A stretch of 42,479 nucleotides of DNA from Cytobacillus depressus (GCF_008923245.1 NZ_WBOS01000026.1:1-42479), one strand, 5' to 3'. Positions 1 through 7,041 are shown, counted from the first letter of the stretch. The notes: generated from the letters alone by a model not told the origin. Program-made: numbers and translations.

Positions 1-87
1 CCACCAGTTGCCTGTCAGTTACTGAGCGTCTTGGCACTTACTCAGGTTGGACTTTCACCAACTAGCAATTAACGGCTTGCTGGGCAC
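1..87 (-). mobile_element. 5' end of a group II intron, running out of the window
   Basis: Read on the minus strand, the segment starts GTGCCCAGC at 87 and continues through GCTAGTTGGTGAAAGTCC, which I recognise as typical of the 5' domain I region of bacterial group II introns. The body and the reverse transcriptase lie outside the window to the left. The DNA just upstream of the intron (88-128) is a terminator hairpin with a T-run, the kind of target used by class C introns. The exact 5' splice junction (87 or a base or two away) and the class are inferred. Confidence 0.7.
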
Positions 88-146
88 GCCTTCAATAAGA
101 AAAAGCTATTCTCCTTCTTGAGAATAGCACCCCATTAGCACAATAT
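88..146 (-). repeat. CCC-core site with built-in terminator, interrupted by the intron
   Basis: On the minus strand the order is GTGCTAATGGGGTGC, then a hairpin (GCTATTCT paired with AGAATAGC, 105-128), then TTTTT and TTATTGAA, then the intron. The hairpin plus T-run (100-128) should terminate the small gene at 151-357. The right half, CCCATTAGCACAATA (131-145), matches the right halves of the other CCC-core sites in the window. The left half is where the intron begins. Confidence 0.6.
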
Positions 147-150
147 TATC

Positions 151-357
151 CTATATTTTTTTATTATCTTTATCCGATAGCAGTTTATCTAATTTTTCTT
201 CTACTCGCTTTAATCTATTATTTCTATTTCTAAGAACAAGTAGCAATAATACTATGATTGCCAAAGGTACAGCTAATAACATAGTAAACATTATTAGCTG
301 AAATAAAATATCTCCCCCATTAAATCGGATTGATGTTAATAAATACAAAATATTCAC
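151..357 (-). CDS. small membrane protein, DUF4083-like
   Basis: The product has 68 residues. A short hydrophilic start is followed by GDILFQLIMF and one long hydrophobic segment (about residues 17-42), then a charged tail (RNRNNRLKRVEEKLDKLL) able to form an amphipathic helix or short coiled coil. The GDILFQLIMF block and the overall plan resemble the DUF4083 family of small Bacillus proteins of unknown function, from memory. The stop codon is about five bases from the CCC-core site at 88-146, which supplies the terminator. GGAGTGAATATT precedes the start. No function is assigned. Confidence 0.6.
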   Translation of the reverse strand: MNILYLLTSIRFNGGDILFQLIMFTMLLAVPLAIIVLLLLVLRNRNNRLKRVEEKLDKLLSDKDNKKI

Positions 358-394
358 TCCTTATTACTACCTTATCATAAGAAACTAAATCATT

Positions 395-465
395 ATTGAA
401 GTATTCTGTTCCGTTATCACAAGAAGTGACTGTTCCTGCTGAACAATCGCACCCGTTACTAGAAA
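395..465 (+). repeat. pair of degenerate CCC-core sites
   Basis: Two short sites lie in tandem. The first (395-425) reads TTGAAGTATTCTGTTCCG followed by TTATCACAAGAAG; the second (439-465) reads CTGAACAATCGCACCCG followed by TTACTAGAA. The spacing and order copy the better-preserved pair at 1167-1260. They lie just after the stop of the minus-strand gene 496-1104. The first copy has TTCC instead of the CCC core, so it may be decayed. Confidence 0.45.
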
Positions 466-495
466 ATGCTAAGTCTTTTTAAAACCCCTTATGTA

Positions 496-1104
496 TCAAT
501 AATTGTTAAAATACACAGTGTCATTAAATGTCATTCCAAAATAACTATATTCTATATGAATATTATTTATTTCTTTATTATGAATGACACTAACCCCATA
601 AATTTCATCATCTTTTGAATTAGTTTCATCATCTGATAAAGTTCCTGCTTTTATAGCTACCTCAACTATGTTAGTAAAACCATGTTTTTTCGCATCTTCA
701 CTTTTATAATTATCCGTTAGAATAAAACCTTGTGATGAATTACTAACTTGTAATTTCGTTTCTAAAGGTGTTTCATTATTATTTACCGAAACATCTAATA
801 TTTTTACTTCTCGAAAACCATTATTACCAATACCAACAACAACTGACTTTTTATCTTCAGTAGATGCAATAGTACCAATCTCCAATGGTGGATTAAATCT
901 TAATAATAAATAAGCACCACCAATAATTAATACGAGAATAAGTATTCCAGTACCTTTCCAACTTAAACTGCCTATTAAATCCGCAAGACCGCCACTGTTT
1001 GCTCTATTAAAAGCATCGTTCATACTACCTGTCGGATTTCTTTTTAATTCTTCTTGTCTCAATCTCTCTCTTTTTTGTTCAGGAGTTTCTTTGTTTCTTT
1101 GCAC
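496..1104 (-). CDS. membrane-anchored protein with DUF6366-like N-terminus
   Basis: The product has 202 residues. Residues 1-70 (PEQKRERLRQEELKRNPTG, then NRANSGGLADLIGSLSWKGTG and a hydrophobic helix at about 53-68) match my memory of DUF6366, normally a stand-alone protein of roughly 70 residues in Bacillus. Here it is followed by about 130 residues predicted to lie outside the membrane, rich in Asn, Asp and beta-forming residues, with no motif I recognise. The start is preceded by AGGGGGTGTTTAA. The gene is a single unit, with repeat sites between its stop and the next small gene. The C-terminal part may be a sensor or binding domain; that is a guess. Confidence 0.65.
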   Translation of the reverse strand: MQRNKETPEQKRERLRQEELKRNPTGSMNDAFNRANSGGLADLIGSLSWKGTGILILVLIIGGAYLLLRFNPPLEIGTIASTEDKKSVVVGIGNNGFREVKILDVSVNNNETPLETKLQVSNSSQGFILTDNYKSEDAKKHGFTNIVEVAIKAGTLSDDETNSKDDEIYGVSVIHNKEINNIHIEYSYFGMTFNDTVYFNNY

Positions 1105-1166
1105 TTAAACACCCCCTAAAAATACACAATCATTCTTTATATATTTTACCACAAATAACCATTAAC

Positions 1167-1260
1167 CTTGTTGAACTATTCTGACCCGTTAGCACAACAA
1201 GAAAAAAGATGCTGCCGCTGCAACACCTTGTTTAACTCTTGCCCCCTTTAGCTTAATAAG
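1167..1260 (+). repeat. composite of two CCC-core sites flanking a terminator
   Basis: Site one (1167-1201) has outer arms CTTGTTG and CAACAAG around AACTATTCTGACCCGTTAGCA. Site two (1227-1260) reads CTTGTTTAACTCTTG, CCCCC, then TTTAGCTTAATAAG. Between them is a terminator pointing left (1202-1228). The same order, short site then terminator then short site, is seen at 41043-41130. The minus-strand gene 1264-1677 ends three bases from site two. Confidence 0.65.
1202..1228 (-). terminator. rho-independent terminator inside the composite repeat
   Basis: On the minus strand, GGTGTTGC and GCAGCATC pair over eight positions (two G-U) around a four-base loop, followed by TTTTTTC. It should end transcription of the gene at 1264-1677. 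Confidence 0.65.
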
Positions 1261-1263
1261 ATT

Positions 1264-1677
1264 TTACTTCATTCCTGAATAAGGGTCACTCACATTCCCT
1301 TCTAATTCCTTAATGGTATTTTCAATTTCTTTTCGTACTTCGGTAGTTAAATTTGTGTTTGCTAAAAAGGCTTTTGCTGTAAGAAAACTCTTTTCTAGTC
1401 CTAATAAAGCTATTAATGACAATAAGTTATCAGTGAGTAAGTGATTGTCTATTTTCCAATTGCAAACCACCCAATTATCAACACGATTTTTCAAACTCTT
1501 TTCTAAATACTCAAACGTATTCCATTGCCGTTCTGCTAATTCATAAAAGGCTTCCGAAATGGCTAACGGACTGGCAGCATAATTCAATTCAACAAAACCT
1601 AAAACTTCGTTGAAATGAGATTTTATTTCATTAGCCGATAAATAATCAGGAAGATTCCTATACATATTTAAATCCAT
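1264..1677 (-). CDS. hypothetical protein, 137 residues, soluble and helical
   Basis: The protein has no signal peptide or membrane segment. It looks mostly alpha-helical (for example NEIKSHFNEVLGFVEL and TEVRKEIENTIKELEG) with a Trp-rich middle (RQWNTF, DNWVVCNWKID). I do not recognise the family. Small acidic proteins of this kind are often immunity or accessory proteins, but nothing here proves that. GAGGTGCCTTT precedes the ATG. The stop codon lies three bases from a CCC-core site, which makes the gene plus site look like one unit. Confidence 0.6.
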   Translation of the reverse strand: MDLNMYRNLPDYLSANEIKSHFNEVLGFVELNYAASPLAISEAFYELAERQWNTFEYLEKSLKNRVDNWVVCNWKIDNHLLTDNLLSLIALLGLEKSFLTAKAFLANTNLTTEVRKEIENTIKELEGNVSDPYSGMK

Positions 1678-1740
1678 AAAGGCACCTCATTTCATCAAGG
1701 ATTTGGTACTATATTTCTTTACTATTTAGACTAATTCCTT

Positions 1741-1768
1741 CTTTAACTAACCTGCCCTTTAGTTTAAG
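1741..1768 (+). repeat. CCC-core short site, 11-6-11 form
   Basis: Left arm CTTTAACTAAC, spacer CTGCCC, right arm TTTAGTTTAAG. The arms are inverted copies at 9 of 11 positions. The right flank TACATTTCTTCAC recurs, slightly changed, beside the sites at 31007, 34535 and 39768. The architecture matches the crossover site of a tyrosine recombinase (two arms around a 6-8 bp spacer). Confidence 0.65.
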
Positions 1769-1815
1769 TACATTTCTTCACAATCTCACATAGATATCCA
1801 GTTTTGTTTAAAGTC

Positions 1816-1890
1816 TTATTCCATTAAATGGCCCTATAATGAAAAGAAGCGCTGTTCCTTTTTACAGAAAAGCGCCCTTTAATGGAATAA
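1816..1890 (+). repeat. CCC-core long site with inner hairpin
   Basis: The ends TTATTCCATTAAA and TTTAATGGAATAA are perfect 13-bp inverted copies. Inside are GGCCC on the left and GCGCCC on the right, enclosing an inner stem built on AGCGCTGTTCC and CAGAAAAGCGC. The element can fold into one hairpin of about 75 bases. A close relative lies at 28282-28355. Confidence 0.75.
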
Positions 1891-1927
1891 CTAGAATATA
1901 ATATCAATCATAAAATCACTTTCCCAC

Positions 1928-1957
1928 TTTCACTAAAGCATCCGTTAGTAAACTATG
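1928..1957 (+). repeat. CCC-core-like short site (degenerate)
   Basis: TTTCACTAAAGCATCCG followed by TTAGTAAACTATGC keeps the arm pattern (CACTAA, TTAGTAAA), but the core is TCC rather than CCC. It lies 14 bases from the stop of the broken gene at 1972-2257, the same place relative to a gene end as the other sites. Confidence 0.45.
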
Positions 1958-1971
1958 CTAAGAAAAATATA

Positions 1972-2257
1972 TTATTTTTCAATATGATTTATATAGTTTT
2001 CTAAAAAAGGTTTTATTTCGTTAATTCCTTCTTTCCAAAAACCAATACAAGCAGTAGCATCTACACTTTTACCTTTATACCACGTGGAAATATTGGGTTC
2101 TACGTCAGAAATTCGGATCGTCACTACGTTTATATCGGAAACCAAGTTTTTCAATGGATTTAATAAATTCATCCTCCAAATTCTTTGACTCTTTTGTATC
2201 TAATTCTTTATTGATTAAACGTTTTATAAAATTTTCTTTATAAATAGAATCCTCCAT
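1972..2257 (-). pseudogene. small hypothetical gene split by a frameshift
   Basis: A strong ribosome binding site (GAGGAGG) precedes an ATG at 2257. That frame runs 50 residues (starting MEDSIYKENFIKRLINKE) to a TGA at 2105-2107. A second frame overlapping it continues to 1972 with 66 residues and ends with a plausible soluble C-terminus (IGFWKEGINEIKPFLENYINHIEK). Joining the frames near 2110-2150 would give one protein of roughly 95 residues, so the gene looks broken by one or two bases. The alternative is two overlapping genes, but the inner ATG at 2172 has its GGAGG directly adjacent, which is poor spacing. The family is not recognised. Confidence 0.5.
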
Positions 2258-2499
2258 ATTTACCTCCTCAGCTACTGATTCTTTTCTTCTATCTATATAA
2301 AACTTGGTTTTGGGTGCATCAACTCCTTTAAGACCTCGACTTTCATTTTGGTCTCTCCCTCAGTGTTTCTCTCACGACTTCTCACCGAGGGGTTCCTTCG
2401 AATCCTCCTCCTACCGAAAATTGAGCAATTCCATGCAGAACAAATTACCAATATTTAACGTAAATTAGTATTGTGATAAAAAAAGGAAGGACAGTGCCC
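2258..2499. other. intergenic stretch without a clear gene
   Basis: This AT-rich stretch contains a GA-rich tract on the minus strand and the plus-strand ribosome binding site (GGAAGG) of the next gene. I see no CCC-core site and no convincing open frame. Confidence 0.4.
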
Positions 2500-2619
2500 A
2501 TGTATAATTACAATCCGTATCATTACAATCCCTATTATCAAAACGGAATCAATGAACAACAGAAGGTTGCAGTTGAGCCAACTATTATCAGTAACTTTCT
2601 TAGGAGGTTATTAGGATGA
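2500..2619 (+). CDS. tiny Tyr/Asn-rich protein, 39 residues
   Basis: The frame opens MYNYNPYHYNPYYQNG, a Tyr-Asn-Pro repeat reminiscent of small spore-coat or morphogenetic peptides, and ends with a basic NFLRRLLG. GGAAGG lies nine bases before the ATG. Its stop overlaps the start of the next gene (ATGA at 2616-2619), so the two are probably translationally coupled. The spore-coat idea rests only on composition. Confidence 0.5.
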   Translation: MYNYNPYHYNPYYQNGINEQQKVAVEPTIISNFLRRLLG

Positions 2620-2786
2620 AGGTCGAAAAAATTGAAGAGGAAATTAATAAATTCAAAACTCACCTTGCTTTTTTGGAGAAACGTTTAAAAGAGATTCAGC
2701 AAAGTTGTAATCATCATTTTTGTAAAGGAAATCAATATTATGAAAAATGTATCAAATGTAATAAAGTAAATGTTTTATATTATTAG
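2616..2786 (+). CDS. small Cys-rich protein, possible zinc ribbon, 56 residues
   Basis: The N-terminal half is a charged helix (MKVEKIEEEINKFKTHLAFL). The C-terminal half holds CNHHFC and, after 13 residues, CIKC: four cysteines and two histidines spaced as in a small metal-binding knuckle. AGGAGG sits eight bases upstream, inside the preceding gene. The pair 2500-2786 ends at the terminator at 2851. The family is unknown to me. Confidence 0.55.
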   Translation: MKVEKIEEEINKFKTHLAFLEKRLKEIQQSCNHHFCKGNQYYEKCIKCNKVNVLYY

Positions 2787-2850
2787 TAATCAGTGATTAT
2801 AAAACTGACATGGAAAACTTTAGTTGAACAAAAAAGAATATTGTATTAGA

Positions 2851-2887
2851 AAGCCCTTAAATTCTAGTAAATATAAGGGCTTTTTTT
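2851..2887 (+). terminator. rho-independent terminator for the 2500-2786 pair
   Basis: AAGCCCTTA and TAAGGGCTT pair around an AT-rich loop and are followed by a run of T. Confidence 0.75.
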
Positions 2888-2998
2888 AATCTAATCACTG
2901 ATAAGAAAAACAAAACCATTGTTTAAGCTATAAACACAGGCAACTTATCTAGTAGTTAATAGGATGGATATAGTACTTAAATTAGGAGGTGGTGTTTA

Positions 2999-3157
2999 AT
3001 GGGATTTTGTTCAAATTGTGGTTTTTATGATGATTTACGCCATTGCTTATCTAGGAATCACAAGCCTGAATACCTGCCAAAATGCGACGTGGCAAAATCA
3101 ACAACATTCCAACTGGGATTTCCTGGTCCACGGGGACCGTCAAGACTCCAAGGTTAG
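2999..3157 (+). CDS. small Cys-containing protein, 52 residues
   Basis: The protein begins MGFCSNCGFYDDLRHCLSRN, a CxxC knuckle with two more cysteines (residues 16 and 29) that could complete a metal site, and ends with a Gly/Pro-rich tail (LGFPGPRGPSRLQG). AGGAGGTGGTGTTTA precedes the ATG, which is why I prefer this frame over the overlapping frame at 3018-3284, which has no such signal and runs through the repeat. A long CCC-core site starts about ten bases after its stop. The family is not recognised. Confidence 0.55.
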   Translation: MGFCSNCGFYDDLRHCLSRNHKPEYLPKCDVAKSTTFQLGFPGPRGPSRLQG

Positions 3158-3167
3158 CTCAATAAGC

Positions 3168-3244
3168 CTTACTCCACAATCTAGCCCTTTTCATGAAGAA
3201 AGACGCTTTCCTTATTTCAGAAAAGCGCCCTTTAGCTTAATAAG
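3168..3244 (+). repeat. CCC-core long site with inner hairpin
   Basis: The left arm is CTTACTCCACAATCTAGCCC and the right arm GCGCCCTTTAGCTTAATAAG. Between them is the inner stem AGACGCTTTCC with loop TTATTTCA and return AGAAAAGCG. The inner part is almost base-for-base the same at 30911, 36943 and 39674. Confidence 0.75.
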
Positions 3245-3282
3245 AACAGATTTGAAATTCCCCAATGTAACAAAACATCCAT

Positions 3283-3342
3283 AAAAAAAGCTGCTGATGC
3301 AGCTTGATGCTTATTCAACTCATGCACCCGTTTACCGAAAGG
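3283..3342 (+). repeat. CCC-core short site preceded by a leftward terminator
   Basis: The hairpin GCTGC-TGAT-GCAGC has AAAAAAA before it (T-run on the minus strand, 3283-3305). It is followed by a site reading TTATTCAACTCATG, CACCCG, TTTACCGAAAGG (3311-3342). It lies about 100 bases after the stop of the minus-strand gene 3443-4324 and is the last CCC-core site before the 24-kb repeat-free block. Confidence 0.55.
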
Positions 3343-3442
3343 ACGTATTCTCTTTCTGAAAGGTCACTATGTTAATACTCTTCAGGAAAATCAGATTTTA
3401 AAAAAGGATTTACTCTAATTTCCTTAGTAGGATATGTTCAAA

Positions 3443-4324
3443 CTACATTTGTTTTATCATATACACTTGGCTAGTCTTTCGTTTAAAGCCTGCTTCCTTT
3501 AAACTCTCATAGGTTATTGAACTTTTTCTGATTGGCAGGTTGGGAACCACATAATGAATATTATTTGAATATCTCGAAAAAACCACATGGAGTAATAATT
3601 TTATTATCTTGTCTGCACTTTCATTTTTATCCTCTGCCTCACATTGATACAGTACAGTCGTTACATGTTTATTCTCTTCATTAAACACCCTTCGAAAATA
3701 AGCATAGCCTATGGCGGCATCACTTGAATTTTTCAGGATGATCGCCTCTCCACCCTTTGCATTTTGCCATTGTGTTTGCCACGGATACATCCCCTTATAG
3801 AAGGAAAGTTCTGCAACTTCCTGTGGGGCTGCATTTTCCAATTTGTATTTATGCTCAGTATGGGTGGGTGCATTCTTCTCTATCTGGCCATCTAAACTTA
3901 AATATTCTAGATCATCGATGATTTCATAGCCCATTTTTTTATATAGTTGAATGGCTTGATGATTATCACTTATTGCTTCAAGTGTTGCGATATCAACCTT
4001 CTCATTCTTAAGAATCGATAAAGTCTCTTCCATTAATAGCTTGCCAATCCCCTTACCTCTTAAAGCTTTAGCAACCCCTGTTCCACCATTCCAGGCAATC
4101 CTCTTCCCCTTGAATTCACGAACGCCATTCTTTACAATACCCACTGGTTGATTATCCTGAAAAGCAACAATCGATAAACAGGGAGACAGTCCCTCATGGA
4201 CTAGCCGATTAATAAATGTTTCAGGTGTGGTTGTCGCATCAAAATAATATCCTTTAAACCCTATATTCCAAGCATCGACTCCCTCTTGAAGCGTACAATC
4301 AACTAATCTTTTAATCTCAATCAT
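3443..4324 (-). CDS. GNAT-family N-acetyltransferase, two-domain
   Basis: Read from the ATG at 4324 (MIEIKRLVDC), which has AGGAGG seven bases upstream. A longer in-frame start at 4372 lacks such a site. The product has 293 residues. The first half carries the acetyl-CoA binding loop RGKGIGKLLMEE (the R-x-x-G-x-G/A motif) and the following NHQAIQLYKKMGYE helix-strand typical of GNAT enzymes. The second half looks like a second, degenerate GNAT fold. It transfers an acetyl group from acetyl-CoA to an amine; the substrate is unknown. It lies 80 bases after the Eis-like gene 4404-5663 and probably shares its transcript and TetR control. Confidence 0.8.
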   Translation of the reverse strand: MIEIKRLVDCTLQEGVDAWNIGFKGYYFDATTTPETFINRLVHEGLSPCLSIVAFQDNQPVGIVKNGVREFKGKRIAWNGGTGVAKALRGKGIGKLLMEETLSILKNEKVDIATLEAISDNHQAIQLYKKMGYEIIDDLEYLSLDGQIEKNAPTHTEHKYKLENAAPQEVAELSFYKGMYPWQTQWQNAKGGEAIILKNSSDAAIGYAYFRRVFNEENKHVTTVLYQCEAEDKNESADKIIKLLLHVVFSRYSNNIHYVVPNLPIRKSSITYESLKEAGFKRKTSQVYMIKQM

Positions 4325-4403
4325 ACACGTTCCTCCTATTTGAAAAGTGTAGCTCATGCCTTCATATTTCATATGATGCCTTCAATCCATTGCCTGCTTT
4401 TTT

Positions 4404-5663
4404 CTAAAATGCTGTCGTACAAATTGGTTTTTTCGGTTGAGCGAAAAGCCGGTTGATGGTATCAACATAATCCTGTTTATTCAATTTTAATTTTCCATAT
4501 TGATATAGTTTCCTTGCTTCAACTGCTCCCATTACGAGAGAGGAGAAATCAGAATTATCGATCTCCATCTCGACATTAGCAAGGTTTGGCATATTTTCAT
4601 CTACTGCTAAACGGCCATTTTCAAAAATAAGCAGCCATTTTTCCGGATCGTCAGAATGAAAAGAATCATAGATAGTTAGAGCAACGCGACACGGTGGTGT
4701 ATGATGATTATCTATCTGTAGCTGTGTAAGAAATTTCTTCACATCAATAATTTTGTACATTAAACCAATACCAGACGTCTTTGTTTCGTGATACACACTT
4801 GGAATTAAATGATTGCTGCCATTTCTTGGATCGCTAAGCAAATACTCTAAATCAGCATCTTGAGTGTTCATAATGATTCTATTCACCTGGTCTGCTTGGC
4901 TTTGCAGGAATCCGCATAATTGTTCCAACGCTTTGGGTGTTTCATAAACAAACTCTTTAACAATAAGATTATTCATCAAGAAATTATCCTGATTGATATT
5001 TTTAAATGAAAAGACAAGATAGCCCCTTAAATCGTCATCCATTACACCGATGATTTTATTTTCTTGATTGTTAAAGACAGCATCAATTTCTTGCTCTGTT
5101 TTTAAAATCATGCCATGATTTGCTTTTGCATAACGATTGGCACAACCTAATATCTTACATTTATGAGCTGGGGTAAGATATAGTAACCCTTCTTTCGACA
5201 AAGCTTTCGGAAAGCTTGCTGGTTCTATCTCATAATGATTCATCCTCGTCCCGTAACCAAAACCCATTTTCTTATAAAAATCAGGTCGAAATGGATACAG
5301 CATCACGATCGATGTTCCTTTTTCTTTAAAATATGAAATGAAAGATTCTATTAATTCTTTTGCGACCTTTTCTTTCTTATGAAGCAAATCAACTGCAACA
5401 AGACCAACACCACCAGCATCGATTACATTTCCGCTAACGTTCATTTTGAAATGATGAATTCGCATGCCCCCAAGTAATTCATGATGACGAAATAACCCCC
5501 AAAAATCGACTGATTCATCATTATCTTGAATGGATACTAATCTATCTTTATATTTTTTCTTGAAATCAACTGTATTCTGTATTGTTGCTGGATAGGCATT
5601 TACGACAATCTCAACGAAGCGTGGAAATTCTTCTTTTTCTAATTTTCTAATGGTACTCTCCAT
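4404..5663 (-). CDS. Eis-like GNAT acetyltransferase with SCP2-type C-terminal domain
   Basis: The product has 419 residues. An N-terminal GNAT domain (about 1-150; GGVGLVAVDLLHKKEKVAKELIESF, then FRPDFYKKMGFGYGTRM) is followed by a second acetyltransferase-like domain and a C-terminal SCP2-like domain (about 300-410; ENGRLAVDENMPNLANVEMEIDNSDFSSLVMG). This is the plan of the Eis family, known for acetylating amines including some aminoglycosides. The actual substrate is unknown. A palindrome matching the TetR operator lies 50 bases upstream of the start (5714-5735), so the gene is probably repressed by the neighbouring TetR protein at 5789-6403. Confidence 0.8.
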   Translation of the reverse strand: MESTIRKLEKEEFPRFVEIVVNAYPATIQNTVDFKKKYKDRLVSIQDNDESVDFWGLFRHHELLGGMRIHHFKMNVSGNVIDAGGVGLVAVDLLHKKEKVAKELIESFISYFKEKGTSIVMLYPFRPDFYKKMGFGYGTRMNHYEIEPASFPKALSKEGLLYLTPAHKCKILGCANRYAKANHGMILKTEQEIDAVFNNQENKIIGVMDDDLRGYLVFSFKNINQDNFLMNNLIVKEFVYETPKALEQLCGFLQSQADQVNRIIMNTQDADLEYLLSDPRNGSNHLIPSVYHETKTSGIGLMYKIIDVKKFLTQLQIDNHHTPPCRVALTIYDSFHSDDPEKWLLIFENGRLAVDENMPNLANVEMEIDNSDFSSLVMGAVEARKLYQYGKLKLNKQDYVDTINRLFAQPKKPICTTAF

Positions 5664-5713
5664 ATCATCCCACCTTAAAAGTTTAATTTCCTCTTTTTAG
5701 ATAGCTTTTTTCT

Positions 5714-5735
5714 ATAAACCGACTAGTTGGTTTAT
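5714..5735. promoter_or_regulatory. TetR-type operator upstream of the acetyltransferase genes
   Basis: The palindrome ATAAACCGACTAGTTGGTTT, extended by AT, is symmetric except at one pair. The same palindrome with three changes lies at 6534-6555 upstream of the TetR gene. The shared consensus is AAACCRACYRGTYGGTTT. Confidence 0.75.
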
Positions 5736-5788
5736 TTGTAAAACGAGTAAAATCCAAATCATAATTGAAAAGGATTTTAAACTAATTG

Positions 5789-6403
5789 TTACTTCTCTAA
5801 AAAAGACATAATCATCCTTTGATAGTTTTCGATTACTTTTTCATAGGGGAACTCATCGTTGACAATTGTATGAATCATTGCACCATCAATGACAGTCCAA
5901 AACATATTTGCAACAACCAGTAGATCAATATCTGCCCGGAATTCCCCTGAACTTTGCCCCTCTTTGATAATGTCCATGATTAATTTGAGAAAGAATTTAC
6001 TGCCTCTTACTTTAAGAATTTTGTTAATTTCTTCATCCCTTGACGAATGAAGTGTAAATTCGTAATGGACGACAATTATTTTTTTTCTATCCTTTTCATA
6101 AGGATCCATTCCTTTATATAGTTCGAAAACATAATTTAACTTTTCTGAAGCCGTTTGGAATTCCCCAATTTCATTTAATATACGAGCATTATTCGTTTCG
6201 GTTTGCTCAGTCATTAATGCCAAGTAAATTTCATCTTTGCTTTTGAAATAATTATAAATGGCTCCTTTACTAATTCCTGAATGCTTCACAATTTCATCAA
6301 TGGTGGCAGCTTGAAATCCTTTTCTAGCAAAACAAATTAAAGCACTATCCAGAATTTGCTGCTTCCTTTTTTGCTTATATTCATCCGATACAATGGGTGG
6401 CAC
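5789..6403 (-). CDS. TetR/AcrR family transcriptional regulator
   Basis: The product has 204 residues. The N-terminal helix-turn-helix is clear (FARKGFQAATIDEIVKHSGISKGAIYNYFKSKDEIYLALM, about residues 24-65). The rest is the helical ligand-binding and dimer domain. The start is GTG at 6403, with GGAGGGATCCAA upstream. The two palindromes at 5714 and 6534 flank the gene, one before the acetyltransferases and one before this gene, so it likely represses both and is released by an unknown small molecule. Confidence 0.85.
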   Translation of the reverse strand: MPPIVSDEYKQKRKQQILDSALICFARKGFQAATIDEIVKHSGISKGAIYNYFKSKDEIYLALMTEQTETNNARILNEIGEFQTASEKLNYVFELYKGMDPYEKDRKKIIVVHYEFTLHSSRDEEINKILKVRGSKFFLKLIMDIIKEGQSSGEFRADIDLLVVANMFWTVIDGAMIHTIVNDEFPYEKVIENYQRMIMSFLEK

Positions 6404-6533
6404 TTGGATCCCTCCATACGATAAAAACTATTTAGTTACTAATGAAAAGGTGTAAATTTTTATTTTTAATGATAAGAGACTGTTATCAAGTTCATTTACA
6501 GTTAAAGAACATTTCTTAGTTATTGTTGTTATA

Positions 6534-6555
6534 TTAAACCAACTGGTCGGTTTAT
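6534..6555. promoter_or_regulatory. TetR-type operator upstream of the TetR gene
   Basis: AAACCAACTGGTCGGTTT (6536-6553) is a near-perfect palindrome matching the operator at 5714. It sits about 130 bases upstream of the GTG start, suggesting autoregulation. Confidence 0.7.
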
Positions 6556-6599
6556 TTCAAGTGAAAAATTTAAAAATTCAAAATTAATTAAATGTTAAT

Positions 6600-6935
6600 T
6601 TAGCAATATTTCAAAGCAGGAGAATTTTTCACCCTCACATTCGGATAGGTGACACCACCGATACCGTTAAAGGCTGCATTTATCATGAATTCCATCATCA
6701 AGCTTACTCTTGAAATCTCCACATGATAATCTTCAGTTTGAGCCGCCAATTTCAGTAATTGACGGTTAATGCCTTCACTTCGAATCGCCTCACAAAGAAC
6801 TGTTGTATCATAGGGGTAAAGGGATTACGGGAATTCATCTGCATTTAACTCCCGTGTTGAGCATTGATGTCATTAAGTTCTTGTTCAAAGATTTTCCTCT
6901 TTCGTGCTTCTTCTGGGTAATCTTTTTAAAGTAAC
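6600..6935 (-). pseudogene. remnants of two gene 3' ends
   Basis: Two coding-like pieces lie in a row on the minus strand with no usable starts. The first (about 6845-6930) encodes DYPEEARKRKIFEQELNDIN then AQHGS and a stop, a charged tail of the kind that ends permeases. The second (about 6600-6810) encodes YDTTVLCEAIRSEGINRQLL followed by a segment containing NAAFNGIGGVTYPNVRVKNS and a stop at 6600. Upstream stops in the same frames show that both are decayed. I cannot name the parent families. They may be the former end of the catabolic operon to the right. Confidence 0.4.
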
Positions 6936-6986
6936 CTCGTAAATGAAAAGAAAAATAATAAAAACTTCGGTTAGAGTTTTATAACT

Positions 6987-7028
6987 AAACAGTAGCCCCG
7001 TTATCTAAAAACAACGGGGCTACTGTTT
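6987..7028. terminator. strong bidirectional-looking terminator
   Basis: AAACAGTAGCCCCGTT and AACGGGGCTACTGTTT form a perfect 16-bp stem. It lies 14 bases after the stop of 7042-8262 and should end the minus-strand operon 11167 to 7042. Confidence 0.8.
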
Positions 7029-7041
7029 GAAAAATAAGCTT

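Noticed and set aside
1741..1768. The chromosomal dif site
   Set aside because: The 11-6-11 plan matches, but the sequence does not resemble the Bacillus dif sequence I know, and many copies exist where dif would be single.
3018..3284. An 88-residue plus-strand protein
   Set aside because: It has no ribosome binding site, runs through a CCC-core repeat, and overlaps the better supported 52-residue frame at 2999-3157.
6987..7028. A CCC-core site (contains CCCCGTTA)
   Set aside because: It is a perfect 16-bp terminator stem with none of the arm or flank features of the family; the match is accidental.
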